A stretch of DNA of 64,000 bases from CAYUYV01 sp964561475 (GCA_964561475.1 CAZLPU010000018.1:1-64000); one strand, 5' to 3'; counted from the first letter of the stretch, positions 1-8,627 are shown. Made by a program: numbers and translations. Notes: generated from the sequence alone by a model not told the origin.

Positions 1-592
1 GGGCGTGGGCTTTGGTCTTTCGTGTCCGCGCCCCGTCCACACCCTCACTATGCCCGGGGCCCTCAAGGACCGATGTGACCCGGAGCACAGGGTGAATTTT
101 TTCTGGAGCATGGAGCATCAGGGAGGCGGGCGGGCTGAGCGCACGCGAATGTTGTCGCCCTCCGTGCGCGGTCATTCCAGCTATTGAACGGCTGACTGGG
201 TATGGCTGCCTGGGTCACGGGGCACATGGGGCAAGGGGTCGGCCCGGGGCTTCAGCACGTTCACCGACGACCTGATCTTTTTGCCGCATAAGTTATATTA
301 TGGAAAATATATTGGAGCGTGAGGTGAGGGGTTCCGTGCTGGGACTTGGCGGCTGGGACTTGGCGGAAGACCCTGGGTGTGGTTCACTTTCTGCCATGTT
401 GACCATGACCACACATCACTGGCGCTGGATTTTGCTCCTTCCGTGAAGCAGCCTGTGCCGTGTTGTCCATATCGAGCCGGCTGCGGAGGATCCGCGCGCC
501 GGCTTTTTTGTGCCCCGCCCAGATCCAGCGTCCCACATCTGGCTCCAGTTCTTCAGGATCGCGACGGACGGTCCGTATTGGGGGCATGACCC
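1..592. other. Gene-poor left edge
   Basis: No convincing gene is visible before the first permease. The short open frames here have no ribosome-binding site and no recognisable motif. An AT-rich patch lies near 285-320, and a perfect 14-bp tandem duplication (unit CTGGGACTTGGCGG) lies at 339-366. The promoter of the downstream permease is presumably here, but I cannot point to a specific -35/-10 pair. Confidence 0.5.
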
Positions 593-1633
593 ATGACAGA
601 CACTGGATCCCACACCACGAACCCTGAACTCAGGGACTCCAAGCCCAGGGATTCCAAGCCCGGGGATCCCAATCTCACAGACCCTAATCTCAGGAATCCG
701 AGACTTGGCGGCCTTGTCCTGGGCTCGGTCGGGGCTGCGCTTTTCTCCCTTAAGGGCGTGGTGATGAAGCTGGCCTTTGCCCAGGGCGCCAGCGTGGAAT
801 TGATGATGGCCCTGCGCATGGGGATTGCCCTGCCGGTCTTTCTCTATATCGGTCTGCGCGCGGCCAAGTCCCGCCGGGATGTCATGGATGGGCGCACATT
901 CATGCTGGCTGCCGGGCTTGGTGTGCTCAGCTATTACGGCTGCACCTGGCTCGATTTTACCGGCCTGCAATACATCTCCGCCCAGCTCGAGCGGCTGATC
1001 CTCTACACCTATCCGACCATTACGGCCCTGCTTGCGTGGATCTTTCTTGGTGACCGGATCACCTGGCGCCACACCGTGGCATTGATCCTGTCCTACACGG
1101 GGATTGCCGTGTTGTTCGGCCAGGAACTGGGCCGGTTCGGTCCCGATGCGGGTCTCGGAGCGGCCCTGGTGTTTGCCTCGGCCGCCCTGTTCGCCGTCTA
1201 TTTCGTGGCCTCAAAGCCCGTGATCATGAAGCTGGGTTCCGCGCTTTTCACAAGTGTGGCCATGGCGGCAGCGGCGGTGGCCATTCTGCTGCATTTCAGT
1301 GTGCAGACAGTCCAGACGGGTATGCCGGAGGTGACCCTGTCCATTTTGGGCCTTGGTCTTGTGCTCGCGGTGGCCTGTACCATCCTGCCCAGTTTCATGA
1401 TGGCGGAAGCCGTGGCGCGGATCGGCCCAGGGCCCACCAGCGCCGTGGGCGGTGTCGGACCGGCGGTCACGGCCGGGATTGCAGTGATGGTGCTCGGGGA
1501 ACCCTTCGGCTGGCCCCAGGCGCTCGCGCTTTTTCTCACGGTGGGTGGTGTGATGCTGCTTGCGGGCCATGGCTGGCCCCGTTTCCTGACCAAGCGCGGG
1601 ATTTTCGCTCGAGGGACCGGCGTGCGACCCTGA
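593..1633 (+). CDS. EamA/DMT-family inner-membrane permease
   Basis: A 346-residue integral membrane protein of the drug/metabolite transporter (EamA) superfamily, with about ten hydrophobic helices in two homologous halves. The first helix begins near residue 38 and the last ends near 335. The second half carries the proline- and glycine-rich EamA pattern (GPGPTSAVGGVGPAVTAG). The substrate cannot be told from sequence; such permeases export metabolites or amino acids. Upstream is GGGGGC, 6-7 bases before the ATG. The N-terminal 40 residues are unusual: five five-residue units of the type L/P-R-D-S/P-K/N are encoded by 15-bp near-repeats at about 631-690. The gene stands alone, followed by a hairpin that terminates the opposite-strand gene. 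Confidence 0.85.
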   Translation: MTDTGSHTTNPELRDSKPRDSKPGDPNLTDPNLRNPRLGGLVLGSVGAALFSLKGVVMKLAFAQGASVELMMALRMGIALPVFLYIGLRAAKSRRDVMDGRTFMLAAGLGVLSYYGCTWLDFTGLQYISAQLERLILYTYPTITALLAWIFLGDRITWRHTVALILSYTGIAVLFGQELGRFGPDAGLGAALVFASAALFAVYFVASKPVIMKLGSALFTSVAMAAAAVAILLHFSVQTVQTGMPEVTLSILGLGLVLAVACTILPSFMMAEAVARIGPGPTSAVGGVGPAVTAGIAVMVLGEPFGWPQALALFLTVGGVMLLAGHGWPRFLTKRGIFARGTGVRP

Positions 1634-1670
1634 TCGCCCGAACATCAAAACAAAACGATGGATAAAAAAA

Positions 1671-1703
1671 GCCGGCCAAGGTGGTGGGAAAACCTTGGCC
1701 GGC
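1671..1703 (-). terminator. Rho-independent terminator for the minus-strand gene at 1801-2352
   Basis: A perfect 12-bp stem, GCCGGCCAAGGT paired with ACCTTGGCCGGC, encloses a 9-base loop. Read on the minus strand the hairpin is followed at once by seven T residues (the A-run at 1664-1670). It lies about 100 bp past the stop of the secreted-protein gene. On the plus strand there is no T-tract, so it would be a weak terminator for the permease gene. Confidence 0.85.
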
Positions 1704-1800
1704 CAGTAAGCGGACCCCGCTGAGGCAGCTGTCATGGGCATGAGGGAGGTAGCAGGATCCGATCTCGCATTATGTGGCTCAAATCTTCCGGCGGGGGATC

Positions 1801-2352
1801 TTATTCCGCAGGGGAATAAGGCACGGAAGAGTGGTGGATGTTGATGCGCAGCTTGCCGTCCTCATCCTTCATGTAACCAAAGGTGTATTCCACCTTCACC
1901 TCTTCGGTCTCACCAACGGGGGTGAAGAAGTAGTTCCCCATGGCGGCAGCCGTGTCGCCGGACAGCAGGATGTCCTGATCGCCGAAGCGCACTTCCTGCC
2001 ACGGACGAATGGCGAAACCGGAGTCTTCGGCAATCTCGCCTTTCACGAAGTATGACAGGGCTTCGTCGAAGGTTTCCCGGAACTGATCTTCAGCGGCCAG
2101 AGTGGGCTTGAACAGCACGGTGCCCTGCTCGTAGGCATACAGGGTGCGGATGTGCTCGGCGGCCTTGGCTTTGTAGTCGCCGCCTTCCTGGAACACTGCA
2201 CCGATTGCGACGATCCCTTCGCCCCAGGCTTTCTGGGCCGCAAGAACCTCTTTTTCGGTGATCATGTGGTCACCGCTTTGCGCGGGATTTGCCAGGGTCA
2301 GCGCGAGTGCACCACCAGCGGCGGCCATCATCAGGAAAGAAGTTGTTTTCAT
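1801..2352 (-). CDS. Small secreted NTF2/SnoaL-like protein
   Basis: A 183-residue exported protein. A signal peptide is clear (MKTTSFLMMAAAGGALALTL, then ANPAQS before the probable cleavage site). The mature part resembles NTF2-like/SnoaL-type periplasmic proteins: an N-terminal helical stretch with EVLAAQKAWGEGIVAIG, then strands ending LRINIHHSSVPYSP. This terminal Ile-His-His-Ser-S pattern recurs in the family, some of which are misnamed phosphoribosyl-AMP cyclohydrolase. The start at 2352 is preferred over 2358 because GGAGA lies 7 bases before it. The gene is divergent from an OxyR-like regulator, with a perfect OxyR-type box between them, so oxidative-stress control is likely. The biochemical role is unknown. 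Confidence 0.8.
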   Translation of the reverse strand: MKTTSFLMMAAAGGALALTLANPAQSGDHMITEKEVLAAQKAWGEGIVAIGAVFQEGGDYKAKAAEHIRTLYAYEQGTVLFKPTLAAEDQFRETFDEALSYFVKGEIAEDSGFAIRPWQEVRFGDQDILLSGDTAAAMGNYFFTPVGETEEVKVEYTFGYMKDEDGKLRINIHHSSVPYSPAE

Positions 2353-2460
2353 GGTCATTCTCCAAAATCCCTAGCGGCAGGTCCCCAGTGGCGCCGCGTG
2401 TTGTGATGGAGATGTCGGTTGCCGTTGACATAGTACCAATCGAAAAAAACTTCCGATAAG

Positions 2461-2475
2461 ATAGTTTTAACCTAT
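2461..2475. promoter_or_regulatory. OxyR-type operator (ATAG-NT-NNN-AN-CTAT)
   Basis: The 15 bases ATAGTTTTAACCTAT match every fixed position of the E. coli OxyR element ATAGnTnnnAnCTAT. A weaker partner (6 of 10 fixed positions) is spaced 7 bases upstream at 2439-2453. The site lies between the secreted-protein gene (minus) and the LysR gene (plus), 20 bp before the regulator's ATG. The match is observed; binding by the adjacent regulator is inferred. Confidence 0.65.
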
Positions 2476-2495
2476 GGTGTGGAGGAGCCTGTGTC

Positions 2496-3404
2496 ATGCG
2501 GCCCACCCTTCGACAACTCCAGTATCTTGTGGCTGTGGCGGATACGGGCCGTTTCGGTGAAGCGGCCCAGCGGCTTAACGTCAGCCAGCCCAGCCTTTCC
2601 GCCCAGTTGGCCGACATGGAAGACCATCTGGGCCAGCCCCTGATCGAACGGGGCCGCTCCGGCGCGGTGCTCACACCTTTGGGACAGGACATCACCGCCC
2701 GGGCCCGCTCGGTCCTGCGGGACATGGAGGATCTGGTGGCCGCCGCCCGCCAGGGAACCGGTACCGTGGGCGGACGGATCAGGCTTGGGGTTCTGCCCTC
2801 CATCGGCCCTTATCTGTTGCCCGACGCGGTGAAGCGCCTGCACGCGCTCTATCCGGACCTGCGGCTGAATGTGTATGAGGAGCGGCCGGGGGAACTGGAC
2901 CAGCGCCTGAGGGACGCCCGGCTCGATACGGTCATCTCCGCGCCGGAAGACCATCCCGATGCCCAAGCCCTGGCCCTGTTCGAGGAAGATTTGTGGATCT
3001 GCGTCGCGCCGGATGATCCCCTGGCGACGGATCAGGGGCCGGTCAGCACCGGCAGCCTCAAGGGACGGCCCCTGCTCAGTCTCGGGTATGGCCACCAGAT
3101 CAACCATTTGATCCAGGATCTGGCCGCCCGGGCCGGCGCCCATGTGAGTACGGAATATCAGGGCACCAGCCTTGACGCGGTGCGCCAGATGGCGGCCATG
3201 GGAGCCGGTGTGGCGGTGCTGAGCGGGCTTTATGCCCAGTCCGAGGCCCGGCGGGATCCGGACCTGATCATCCGGCGGATCGGTGACCGCAAGGCCCGGC
3301 GCCGGATCGCGCTTCTGTGGCGGTCAACCTCGCCCCTGGGTCCGAGCTACAGGGCCCTGGCGCCGGTATTGAAAAGTGCCGCCGAGGCCGTGCTGGCCAA
3401 TTGA
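2496..3404 (+). CDS. LysR-family OxyR-like regulator lacking both redox cysteines
   Basis: A 302-residue LysR-type regulator with an N-terminal winged HTH (residues 3-62, FGEAAQRLNVSQPSLSAQL) and an effector-binding domain. The region LLSLGYGHQINHLIQDLAARAGA aligns with the OxyR redox loop LLMLEDGHCLRDQAMGFCFEAGA. The following GTSLDAVRQMAAMGAGVAVL also matches OxyR. The two OxyR disulphide cysteines correspond here to Gln201 and Ala210; the only cysteine is Cys169. It is therefore OxyR-like by fold but cannot form the canonical disulphide. GGAGGAG sits 8 bases before the ATG. It is divergent from a small secreted protein, with an OxyR-type box between. Alternatively it is a diverged LysR that senses a small molecule. 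Confidence 0.85.
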   Translation: MRPTLRQLQYLVAVADTGRFGEAAQRLNVSQPSLSAQLADMEDHLGQPLIERGRSGAVLTPLGQDITARARSVLRDMEDLVAAARQGTGTVGGRIRLGVLPSIGPYLLPDAVKRLHALYPDLRLNVYEERPGELDQRLRDARLDTVISAPEDHPDAQALALFEEDLWICVAPDDPLATDQGPVSTGSLKGRPLLSLGYGHQINHLIQDLAARAGAHVSTEYQGTSLDAVRQMAAMGAGVAVLSGLYAQSEARRDPDLIIRRIGDRKARRRIALLWRSTSPLGPSYRALAPVLKSAAEAVLAN

Positions 3405-3452
3405 GCCCGGCTTTTGCAGGCACCGATCGGCGGCGATCTTGTCACCGGGTCC

Positions 3453-4118
3453 TTACAAGGCTTCCAGCGCCGCCCTCATATCCTTTGACGCCTTGGCGTA
3501 CCGGTCCTGGGCAGCCTCCCGCACCACCATGGGGGCACGATCCGGATGGCCTGCCTGAAACGGCGGCGCGGGATTGTACTCAAGGGCGAGCTGTATGCCC
3601 TGGGCGGTCTGAGGACCTGCCAGTTCCGCCGCTACGGTCAGGGCAAAATCAATGCCCGCTGTCACGCCGCCGCCGGTAAACAGAGATCCGTCCCGCACCA
3701 CCCGCCCGGCTTCATGGCGGGCCCCCACCAGGGGCAGCAGATGGGTATAGGCCCAGTGGGTGGTGGCCTTGCGCCCCTCCAGAAGTCCGGCGGCGCCGAG
3801 CAGGAAACTTCCCGTGCAGACGGAGGTGACATACCGGGTACCGACGGCCTGGGCCGACAGGAAATCCATCAGGGCCCGATCGCCCAGGGCCGCGGTGACA
3901 CCGAAACCGCCGGGCACACAGATCAGGTCAGCCTGGGGCGCGTCATCGAAAGTGGCCGTGGGCACAATGGCAAACCCGCAATCGGTGGGCACCGGCTCAA
4001 GGCTGCGCGCCGCCACGACGACCTGGGCGTCGGGGATCCGGGACAGCACCTGGGCGGGTCCGGTGAAATCGAGTTGGGTGACCATGGGAAACAGCACGAA
4101 CGTGATCGTGACGGGCAT
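3453..4118 (-). CDS. DJ-1/PfpI-family protein, isonitrile hydratase-like
   Basis: A 221-residue cytoplasmic enzyme of the DJ-1/PfpI (class I glutamine amidotransferase-like) superfamily. The nucleophile-elbow motif VTSVCTGSFLLGAAGLL contains the catalytic Cys and closely resembles the isonitrile hydratase (InhA) subgroup. The downstream TTHWAYTHLLP and FTGGGVTAGIDFAL segments are also typical of that subgroup and of the sensor domain of GlxA-type AraC regulators. No HTH is attached, so it is the stand-alone enzyme form. The ATG at 4118 has GGAG 7 bases upstream; a longer GTG start at 4133 lacks that support. It is convergent with the LysR gene, 48 bp apart. Confidence 0.85.
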   Translation of the reverse strand: MPVTITFVLFPMVTQLDFTGPAQVLSRIPDAQVVVAARSLEPVPTDCGFAIVPTATFDDAPQADLICVPGGFGVTAALGDRALMDFLSAQAVGTRYVTSVCTGSFLLGAAGLLEGRKATTHWAYTHLLPLVGARHEAGRVVRDGSLFTGGGVTAGIDFALTVAAELAGPQTAQGIQLALEYNPAPPFQAGHPDRAPMVVREAAQDRYAKASKDMRAALEAL

Positions 4119-4448
4119 TGGAGCACTCCACACACGGAAACAGTTTGATCAAACGGCGGACCTGGCGCAGCCGGTCCGCTTGGCCCCGGATCTTTGGCCG
4201 TAAATGTCCGGAATGCATGATGGGACCTTGGGCAAGAAAAGGGCCAGGTCCATACTACCATGTCGGGCTAAGGCGCAAATGCCCCATCATGACTGGACTT
4301 TTTTCCCCTGGATTTCGGGTAAAGACTTGGAACTGTACGATTTGTAATCGCAAGTTCGCCAACTGCGCCCCTTGTTCAAAACTCATCTTCTCGTAACCTC
4401 TATGGTAGTGAGACGTTTTGGGGGATGATTGGCTGGAGGGGTTTGGCC
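4119..4448. other. Divergent intergenic region before the first TIR gene
   Basis: This 330-bp gap separates the minus-strand DJ-1 gene from the plus-strand TIR gene and must hold both promoters. It contains nested inverted repeats: CATGATGGG near 4216 with CCCATCATG near 4284, and GGACCT near 4223 with AGGTCC near 4246. No coding signal is seen. The base composition becomes more AT-rich after 4300. Confidence 0.45.
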
Positions 4449-5636
4449 ATGGATGCATTGATTTTCTGGGCTGCGCCGGTGGTGATGAGCGCCACCCTGA
4501 TTTTTCTGTTGTTGAAAGCGTTCTCGCAGTCTCGGGCCGAGAGCACTCCGGCGGAGACCGCCCTGGGTCCGGCCAACAATCTGCACCCGCGGTCGAACGT
4601 CTCGCTGAGGGAGTATCGCAGCCTTGTGCGCACCATGCCCCAGGGCAGCCGGTCCAGCTTTGCTGCTCCGGTGCCTGCCAGGGCCCGCGGTCAATGGCCT
4701 GAGCCCGATGCCGCAGATGAGATGGACGAACAGGTGTCGGCCCTGCTGAACAGCGTCGATTGCAGCGTGTTCGCCCCCCGCCGGGCCGCACCCGGCGAAA
4801 CCGTGGTCATCCAGGTGGCGGTGCACATGCCCAGCGCCAGTGATGACCTGTTCGGAGAGGCCACGGATGATGGTGACGACGCGCCCCGGCGGTCCCGCAG
4901 CTCGTCCTCGGAAGCACCGTTCCCGGACGGAACCCTTATCGAGGCCCGTTTGAGCGCTCCCGGGCTGCGCCAGCAATGTCCCATTCAATATCTGATCTGG
5001 AAAGGTGACCGGGCCATCGGTGCTTTTTCCGTCCGGGTGCCGGACCGGATGAATGACGACGGGCTGTTCCTGCGGGTGTCTCTGGTTCTCGAAGGCGTGC
5101 CCCTCGGGTCGGCGCCTTTCCGCATGCCAGTTGAATACGGAGCCCAGGACGACAGCCGCCGGGCCCGGGTGCCCTTCCGCCGCTACCGGAGCGTTTTCCT
5201 CTCCTATTCCGCCCAGGACCGGGACGCGGTGATGCGCCATGGCCGGATGCTCAGGTTGCTTGGGATGCGGACATTCGTTGATGTCCTGGAACTGCGCTCC
5301 GCCGATGACTGGGAAGAGCGGCTCCAGGAAGCGATTGAGCGCGCCGATGTGGTGTTGCTGTACTGGTCCGAGGCAAGCGCCCGGTCGCGCTGGGTTCTTC
5401 ATGAGGCGGAATATGCCCAGCGCCTCCAGATGCGCAGCGGACTGCCCCATCCGGACATCGTGCCGGTAATCCTGGATGCGGACGCACCGGGACCTGCCGC
5501 CCCTCAGGATCTGGCGGATCTCGAAATACATAATCCGGCCCGGCACATCGTTCTGTCGAACCACGGGCCGTCCCACACCGGACCGGTCCACGAGGACCGG
5601 ACACCGGCCCGGCGCCCCATGGCCGTGGTGCGTTAG
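4449..5636 (+). CDS. Membrane-anchored TIR-domain protein (TIR 1)
   Basis: A 395-residue protein. Residues 1-24 form one N-terminal transmembrane helix (FWAAPVVMSATLIFLLL). A disordered stretch follows to about 92, then a beta-rich domain (about 103-230, starting CSVFAPRRAAPGETVVIQV), which I recall as typical of bacterial TIR proteins. The C-terminal TIR domain (about 247-365) opens with RSVFLSYSAQDRDAV and has the alphaC motif SRWVLHEAEYA, where Glu319 is the candidate NADase catalytic residue. GGAGGG 8 bases before 4449 decides the start over the in-frame ATG at 4425. The stop codon TAG is the first three bases of a 160-bp repeat element, so the C-terminus may have been trimmed by that insertion. 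Function unknown; signalling or immune NAD-consuming activity is inferred. Confidence 0.88.
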   Translation: MDALIFWAAPVVMSATLIFLLLKAFSQSRAESTPAETALGPANNLHPRSNVSLREYRSLVRTMPQGSRSSFAAPVPARARGQWPEPDAADEMDEQVSALLNSVDCSVFAPRRAAPGETVVIQVAVHMPSASDDLFGEATDDGDDAPRRSRSSSSEAPFPDGTLIEARLSAPGLRQQCPIQYLIWKGDRAIGAFSVRVPDRMNDDGLFLRVSLVLEGVPLGSAPFRMPVEYGAQDDSRRARVPFRRYRSVFLSYSAQDRDAVMRHGRMLRLLGMRTFVDVLELRSADDWEERLQEAIERADVVLLYWSEASARSRWVLHEAEYAQRLQMRSGLPHPDIVPVILDADAPGPAAPQDLADLEIHNPARHIVLSNHGPSHTGPVHEDRTPARRPMAVVR

Positions 5637-5793
5637 AGCGTCGGGCGCAAAATCACGAACACCTTCAAACAGGGTAGCCGCTGCTTTAGTTTTTTTCGCT
5701 CACGGCGCAAGGCGCCTCCGCGAGGGCGGCGCAGTGGCGCCGGACCGCAGTCGCGGCCTTGAGCATGACGCGGATTAAACGCCTCATGCTCTA
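5634..5793. repeat. MITE-like palindromic repeat, copy A
   Basis: A 160-bp element bounded by the inverted ends TAGAGC and GCTCTA. It contains several hairpins: left arm AGAGCG...CGCT (decayed here), a GC-rich centre with two GGCGCC palindromes and CCGC-AGTC-GCGG, and a right hairpin GAGCATGA...TCATGCTC. It is about 95% identical to 43009-43169 (seven substitutions and one T-run length difference). Its first three bases serve as the stop codon of the TIR gene. No transposase is encoded. Confidence 0.85.
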
Positions 5794-5901
5794 TGCAAAT
5801 TCAGGGGGCCTTGCCGGGTAGCCAAGGCAAACCCCCATCGATGACGCAATCAGGTTGGATCACGCGCCAGTCGCGCCGATTCCCATTGGACGGAAACTTC
5901 T

Positions 5902-7785
5902 CTAAAGCTGGCTGGTATCGATCCAGCGGTCGATGCGGGCTTCCAGAAGATCGAGGGGCATGGCGCCTTTGGCCAGAACCTCATCGTGGAACATCCGCAC
6001 ATCGAAACCATCGCCCAGAGCGACCCGGGCCCGCTCTCTCAGTTCCCGTAATTTCAGCTCACCAATCTTGTAGGCCAGGGCCTGTCCGGGCCAGGAGATG
6101 TAACGGTTCACCTCCGCCTCGATATTGCTCCGGGACAGAGCGGTGTTTTCCAGCATGAACGCGATGGCTTCATCCCGGCTCCAGCCCAGGGCGTGCATGC
6201 CCGTGTCCACCACAAGCCGGCAGGCCCGCCACATTTCATAGGACAGGCGGCCGAAATCTGAATAGGGATCCTGGTAGAAGCCCACCTCCAGGCCGAGACG
6301 CTCCGCATAAAGACCCCAGCCTTCCACATAGGCGGTGAACCGGGCGGACCGGCGGAAGTCCGGCAGATCCAATTCCTGGGCAAGAGCGATCTGGAGATGG
6401 TGGCCCGGCACCGCCTCGTGGAGGGACAGAGCCTCCAATTCGTACAGGGGCCGCTCGTTGAGCTTGGTGGTGTTGACGTAATAGACCCCGGCCACGGTGC
6501 CGTCCGGCGCGGAGGGCTGGTAGTAGGCGGTGGTGGTGCTGGCGGCGAAGGTCAGGGGGATCGGCTTGACCGTGTAGGGCACCCGGGGCAGCCGTCCGAA
6601 CAGTTTGGGCAGTTCGCCGTCCATGCGCTTGGAGATCCAGGCGGCGCGCATGAGCCGTTCGTCCGCGGTCTTGGGATAGAACTGGGGATCCGAGCGCAGG
6701 AAGGACACAAAGGCCTTGCGGTCCCCGTCGAACCCGGCCCGTTCCACCACCTGGTCCATTTCCGCCAGGATCCGGGCCACTTCCCGCTGACCCAGTGCAT
6801 GGATCTCCCGGGCGGTCATGGATGTGGTGGTGTGATAGGCCACCGCGTGATCATAAAGCGCGGTGCCGCCTGGTACGGTGGAAATGCCTGCCTTGTCCCG
6901 GCACTCGGGCAAGTATTCATCCGTGAAGAACGTATAAAGCTCCTGGTAGGCGGGGATCACCACGTCCCGAACCGCGGCGAGGCCTTCTTCCTGAAGCCGG
7001 GCGCGCTCAGCCGCCGGAATGGTCTCGGGCATGGACTTGAAGGGTGCCATGAAACTGGAGGTGGCCGGATCATCCACCACATAGGATGAAATGGTCTCGC
7101 CGTAGCCGTCCATGGGGGCGCAAGCCTGGGCGACGCCTTCGCCGAGACCCTCCCGCAAAAGGGCGATGCCTTCCCGGTTGAAGCGGCCATAGTCATTCAG
7201 ACGGGCCACATAGCTTTCGTAATCCGCCTGGGTGAAGAAGGGCAACCGCGCAGGCGCACCACCGAAACTCCGGTGCCAGGAGCCGGAGGTCATGAACACG
7301 GACAGCCGGTGATAGCCCACTTCAACGCTTTTCGCTTCCCGCCGGGTGATCTGCAAAAGCAGATTGCGGTTCAGGGCCTCGTCTTCGGACAAGGCGTCCG
7401 GGTCGATGGCTTCCAGCCGGTCCGCAAAGCGCCGGTTGGCCTCGGCCCGGGCCTGGAACGCCTCGGGGGACTGGGACCCCAGACGGTCGTCATAGTCGCG
7501 CACACCGCTGCGGGTGGCGAACAGGGGGTTTTGTTCCAGGGTGAAGGCCCAGTGGTCGTCGATCACCTGGGCGAGGTCCGTACTGGCATCCACCTCCAGA
7601 ATGATGTCCGCCTGGGGGGAGTCTTCCTCCGGCAGCAATTCCAGGCTTGGCTGGGCATGGACCGGCATGGCGGCCAGGGCCAGGCTCAGGGCCATGGTCG
7701 CGGGACCCCAGTGGAGTGACCTTGCGCGCATGGCCTTCGAGGGCCTAAGACGTTCTGACAATTTCCGGGATGTCTTTGCAGGCAT
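5902..7785 (-). CDS. Exported DUF885 metallopeptidase-like protein
   Basis: A 627-residue DUF885-family protein with an N-terminal signal sequence (positively charged start, then MALSLALAAMPVHAQ). The zinc-binding signature LSLHEAVPGHHLQ contains the HExxxGHH form typical of DUF885. The downstream YVEGWGLYAERLG supplies the further glutamate ligand. The family is related to M32-type carboxypeptidases but mostly uncharacterised. The length is usual for periplasmic members. AAGGAGG lies 10 bases before the ATG at 7785, favouring this long start over the internal ATG near 7731. It is divergent from the P-loop kinase gene and has the repeat element at its 3' side. Confidence 0.88.
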   Translation of the reverse strand: MPAKTSRKLSERLRPSKAMRARSLHWGPATMALSLALAAMPVHAQPSLELLPEEDSPQADIILEVDASTDLAQVIDDHWAFTLEQNPLFATRSGVRDYDDRLGSQSPEAFQARAEANRRFADRLEAIDPDALSEDEALNRNLLLQITRREAKSVEVGYHRLSVFMTSGSWHRSFGGAPARLPFFTQADYESYVARLNDYGRFNREGIALLREGLGEGVAQACAPMDGYGETISSYVVDDPATSSFMAPFKSMPETIPAAERARLQEEGLAAVRDVVIPAYQELYTFFTDEYLPECRDKAGISTVPGGTALYDHAVAYHTTTSMTAREIHALGQREVARILAEMDQVVERAGFDGDRKAFVSFLRSDPQFYPKTADERLMRAAWISKRMDGELPKLFGRLPRVPYTVKPIPLTFAASTTTAYYQPSAPDGTVAGVYYVNTTKLNERPLYELEALSLHEAVPGHHLQIALAQELDLPDFRRSARFTAYVEGWGLYAERLGLEVGFYQDPYSDFGRLSYEMWRACRLVVDTGMHALGWSRDEAIAFMLENTALSRSNIEAEVNRYISWPGQALAYKIGELKLRELRERARVALGDGFDVRMFHDEVLAKGAMPLDLLEARIDRWIDTSQL

Positions 7786-7860
7786 TGGGGCCTATCCTCC
7801 TTCTGGCTGATTGATCGCGCCGGTGGCTGACGGGTCGTCGGCAAGCGTGCCTTCATCCGG

Positions 7861-7894
7861 GCCCGACTGCAAATCCGTCCCGACTGCAAATCCA
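7861..7894. repeat. 17-bp tandem duplication
   Basis: The unit CCGACTGCAAATCCGTC is followed by a near-identical second copy (one difference at its end) in the divergent promoter region between the DUF885 gene and the P-loop kinase gene. It is one of several short tandem duplications in this window. Confidence 0.7.
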
Positions 7895-7976
7895 TCCCTG
7901 GGCGTTCCCGGCAGCGTTATTTTATCCGGGCTCTCCTGTCGCCTTTTCCCGTTTTTGTTGTAACGGAGCTTGGGCC

Positions 7977-8534
7977 ATGGCCATGACATCCCGCCGGATC
8001 CATATCACCGGGGCCTCGGGCAGCGGGGCGACCACCTTGGGCAGGGCATTGGCGGACCGGCTGGCGCTCGCCCATCACGATACGGATGACTATTACTGGC
8101 GCCCCACGGTACCGCCCTATCAGACAAAGCGCAGTGTGGAAGACCGTCTGCGGCTGATGGAAGAAGTGTTCCTGCCCCGGCTGGACTGGGTCTTGAGCGG
8201 CTCTCTCGACGGCTGGGGCGATCCTCTCATCCCCAAATTCGATCTTGTGGTCTTTCTGTCCGTGGAGGCCGATATTCGCATGGCCCGGCTGCGGGACCGG
8301 GAAGCGCGCCATTTCGGCGTGCAGGCCAGCGCCCCTGGGGGCTGGCGCCATCAGGCGACGGAAGACTTCATCACCTGGGCCAGCGGATATGACGGCGGCG
8401 GCCAGGCCGGCCGGACGCGGGCCCGCCATGAAGCCTGGCTCGATAGCCTGCCATGCCCGGTGCTGCGCCTGGACAGTACAAAGCCGGTCCATGAGCTTGT
8501 GGATGCGGTTGCCCGGGCCCTGGGGGAGCCGTAG
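7977..8534 (+). CDS. Small P-loop kinase (adenylate-kinase-like AAA family)
   Basis: A 185-residue protein opening RRIHITGASGSGATTLG, a P-loop (GxxGxGxTT) of the shikimate/adenylate-kinase-like NTPases. The motif HHDTDDYYW follows, matching the Asp-containing substrate-side motif of such kinases. The lid-region arginines (MARLRDREARHFG) are present. The Walker A lysine position is Ala (GASGSGATT rather than GKT), as in a subset of these proteins, so catalytic competence is uncertain. The substrate is unknown; nucleotide or small-metabolite phosphorylation is inferred. GGAG lies 8 bases before the ATG. Confidence 0.8.
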   Translation: MAMTSRRIHITGASGSGATTLGRALADRLALAHHDTDDYYWRPTVPPYQTKRSVEDRLRLMEEVFLPRLDWVLSGSLDGWGDPLIPKFDLVVFLSVEADIRMARLRDREARHFGVQASAPGGWRHQATEDFITWASGYDGGGQAGRTRARHEAWLDSLPCPVLRLDSTKPVHELVDAVARALGEP

Positions 8535-8627
8535 GCGCGCAGGACGCGGGGCCCCTTGCGCATCTGCGTGTCCGTCAATCAGACCCTGCCTTGGACAAAA
8601 CCCTGTCTTGAACAAAGGAGAACAATC

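Noticed and set aside
416..1072. 218-codon minus-strand frame over the start of the DMT permease
   Set aside because: No ribosome site or motif, and the permease on the plus strand explains the codon pattern.
4425..4448. Upstream ATG at 4425 for the TIR protein
   Set aside because: The GGAGGG site lies after this ATG and serves the ATG at 4449, where the TM helix begins.
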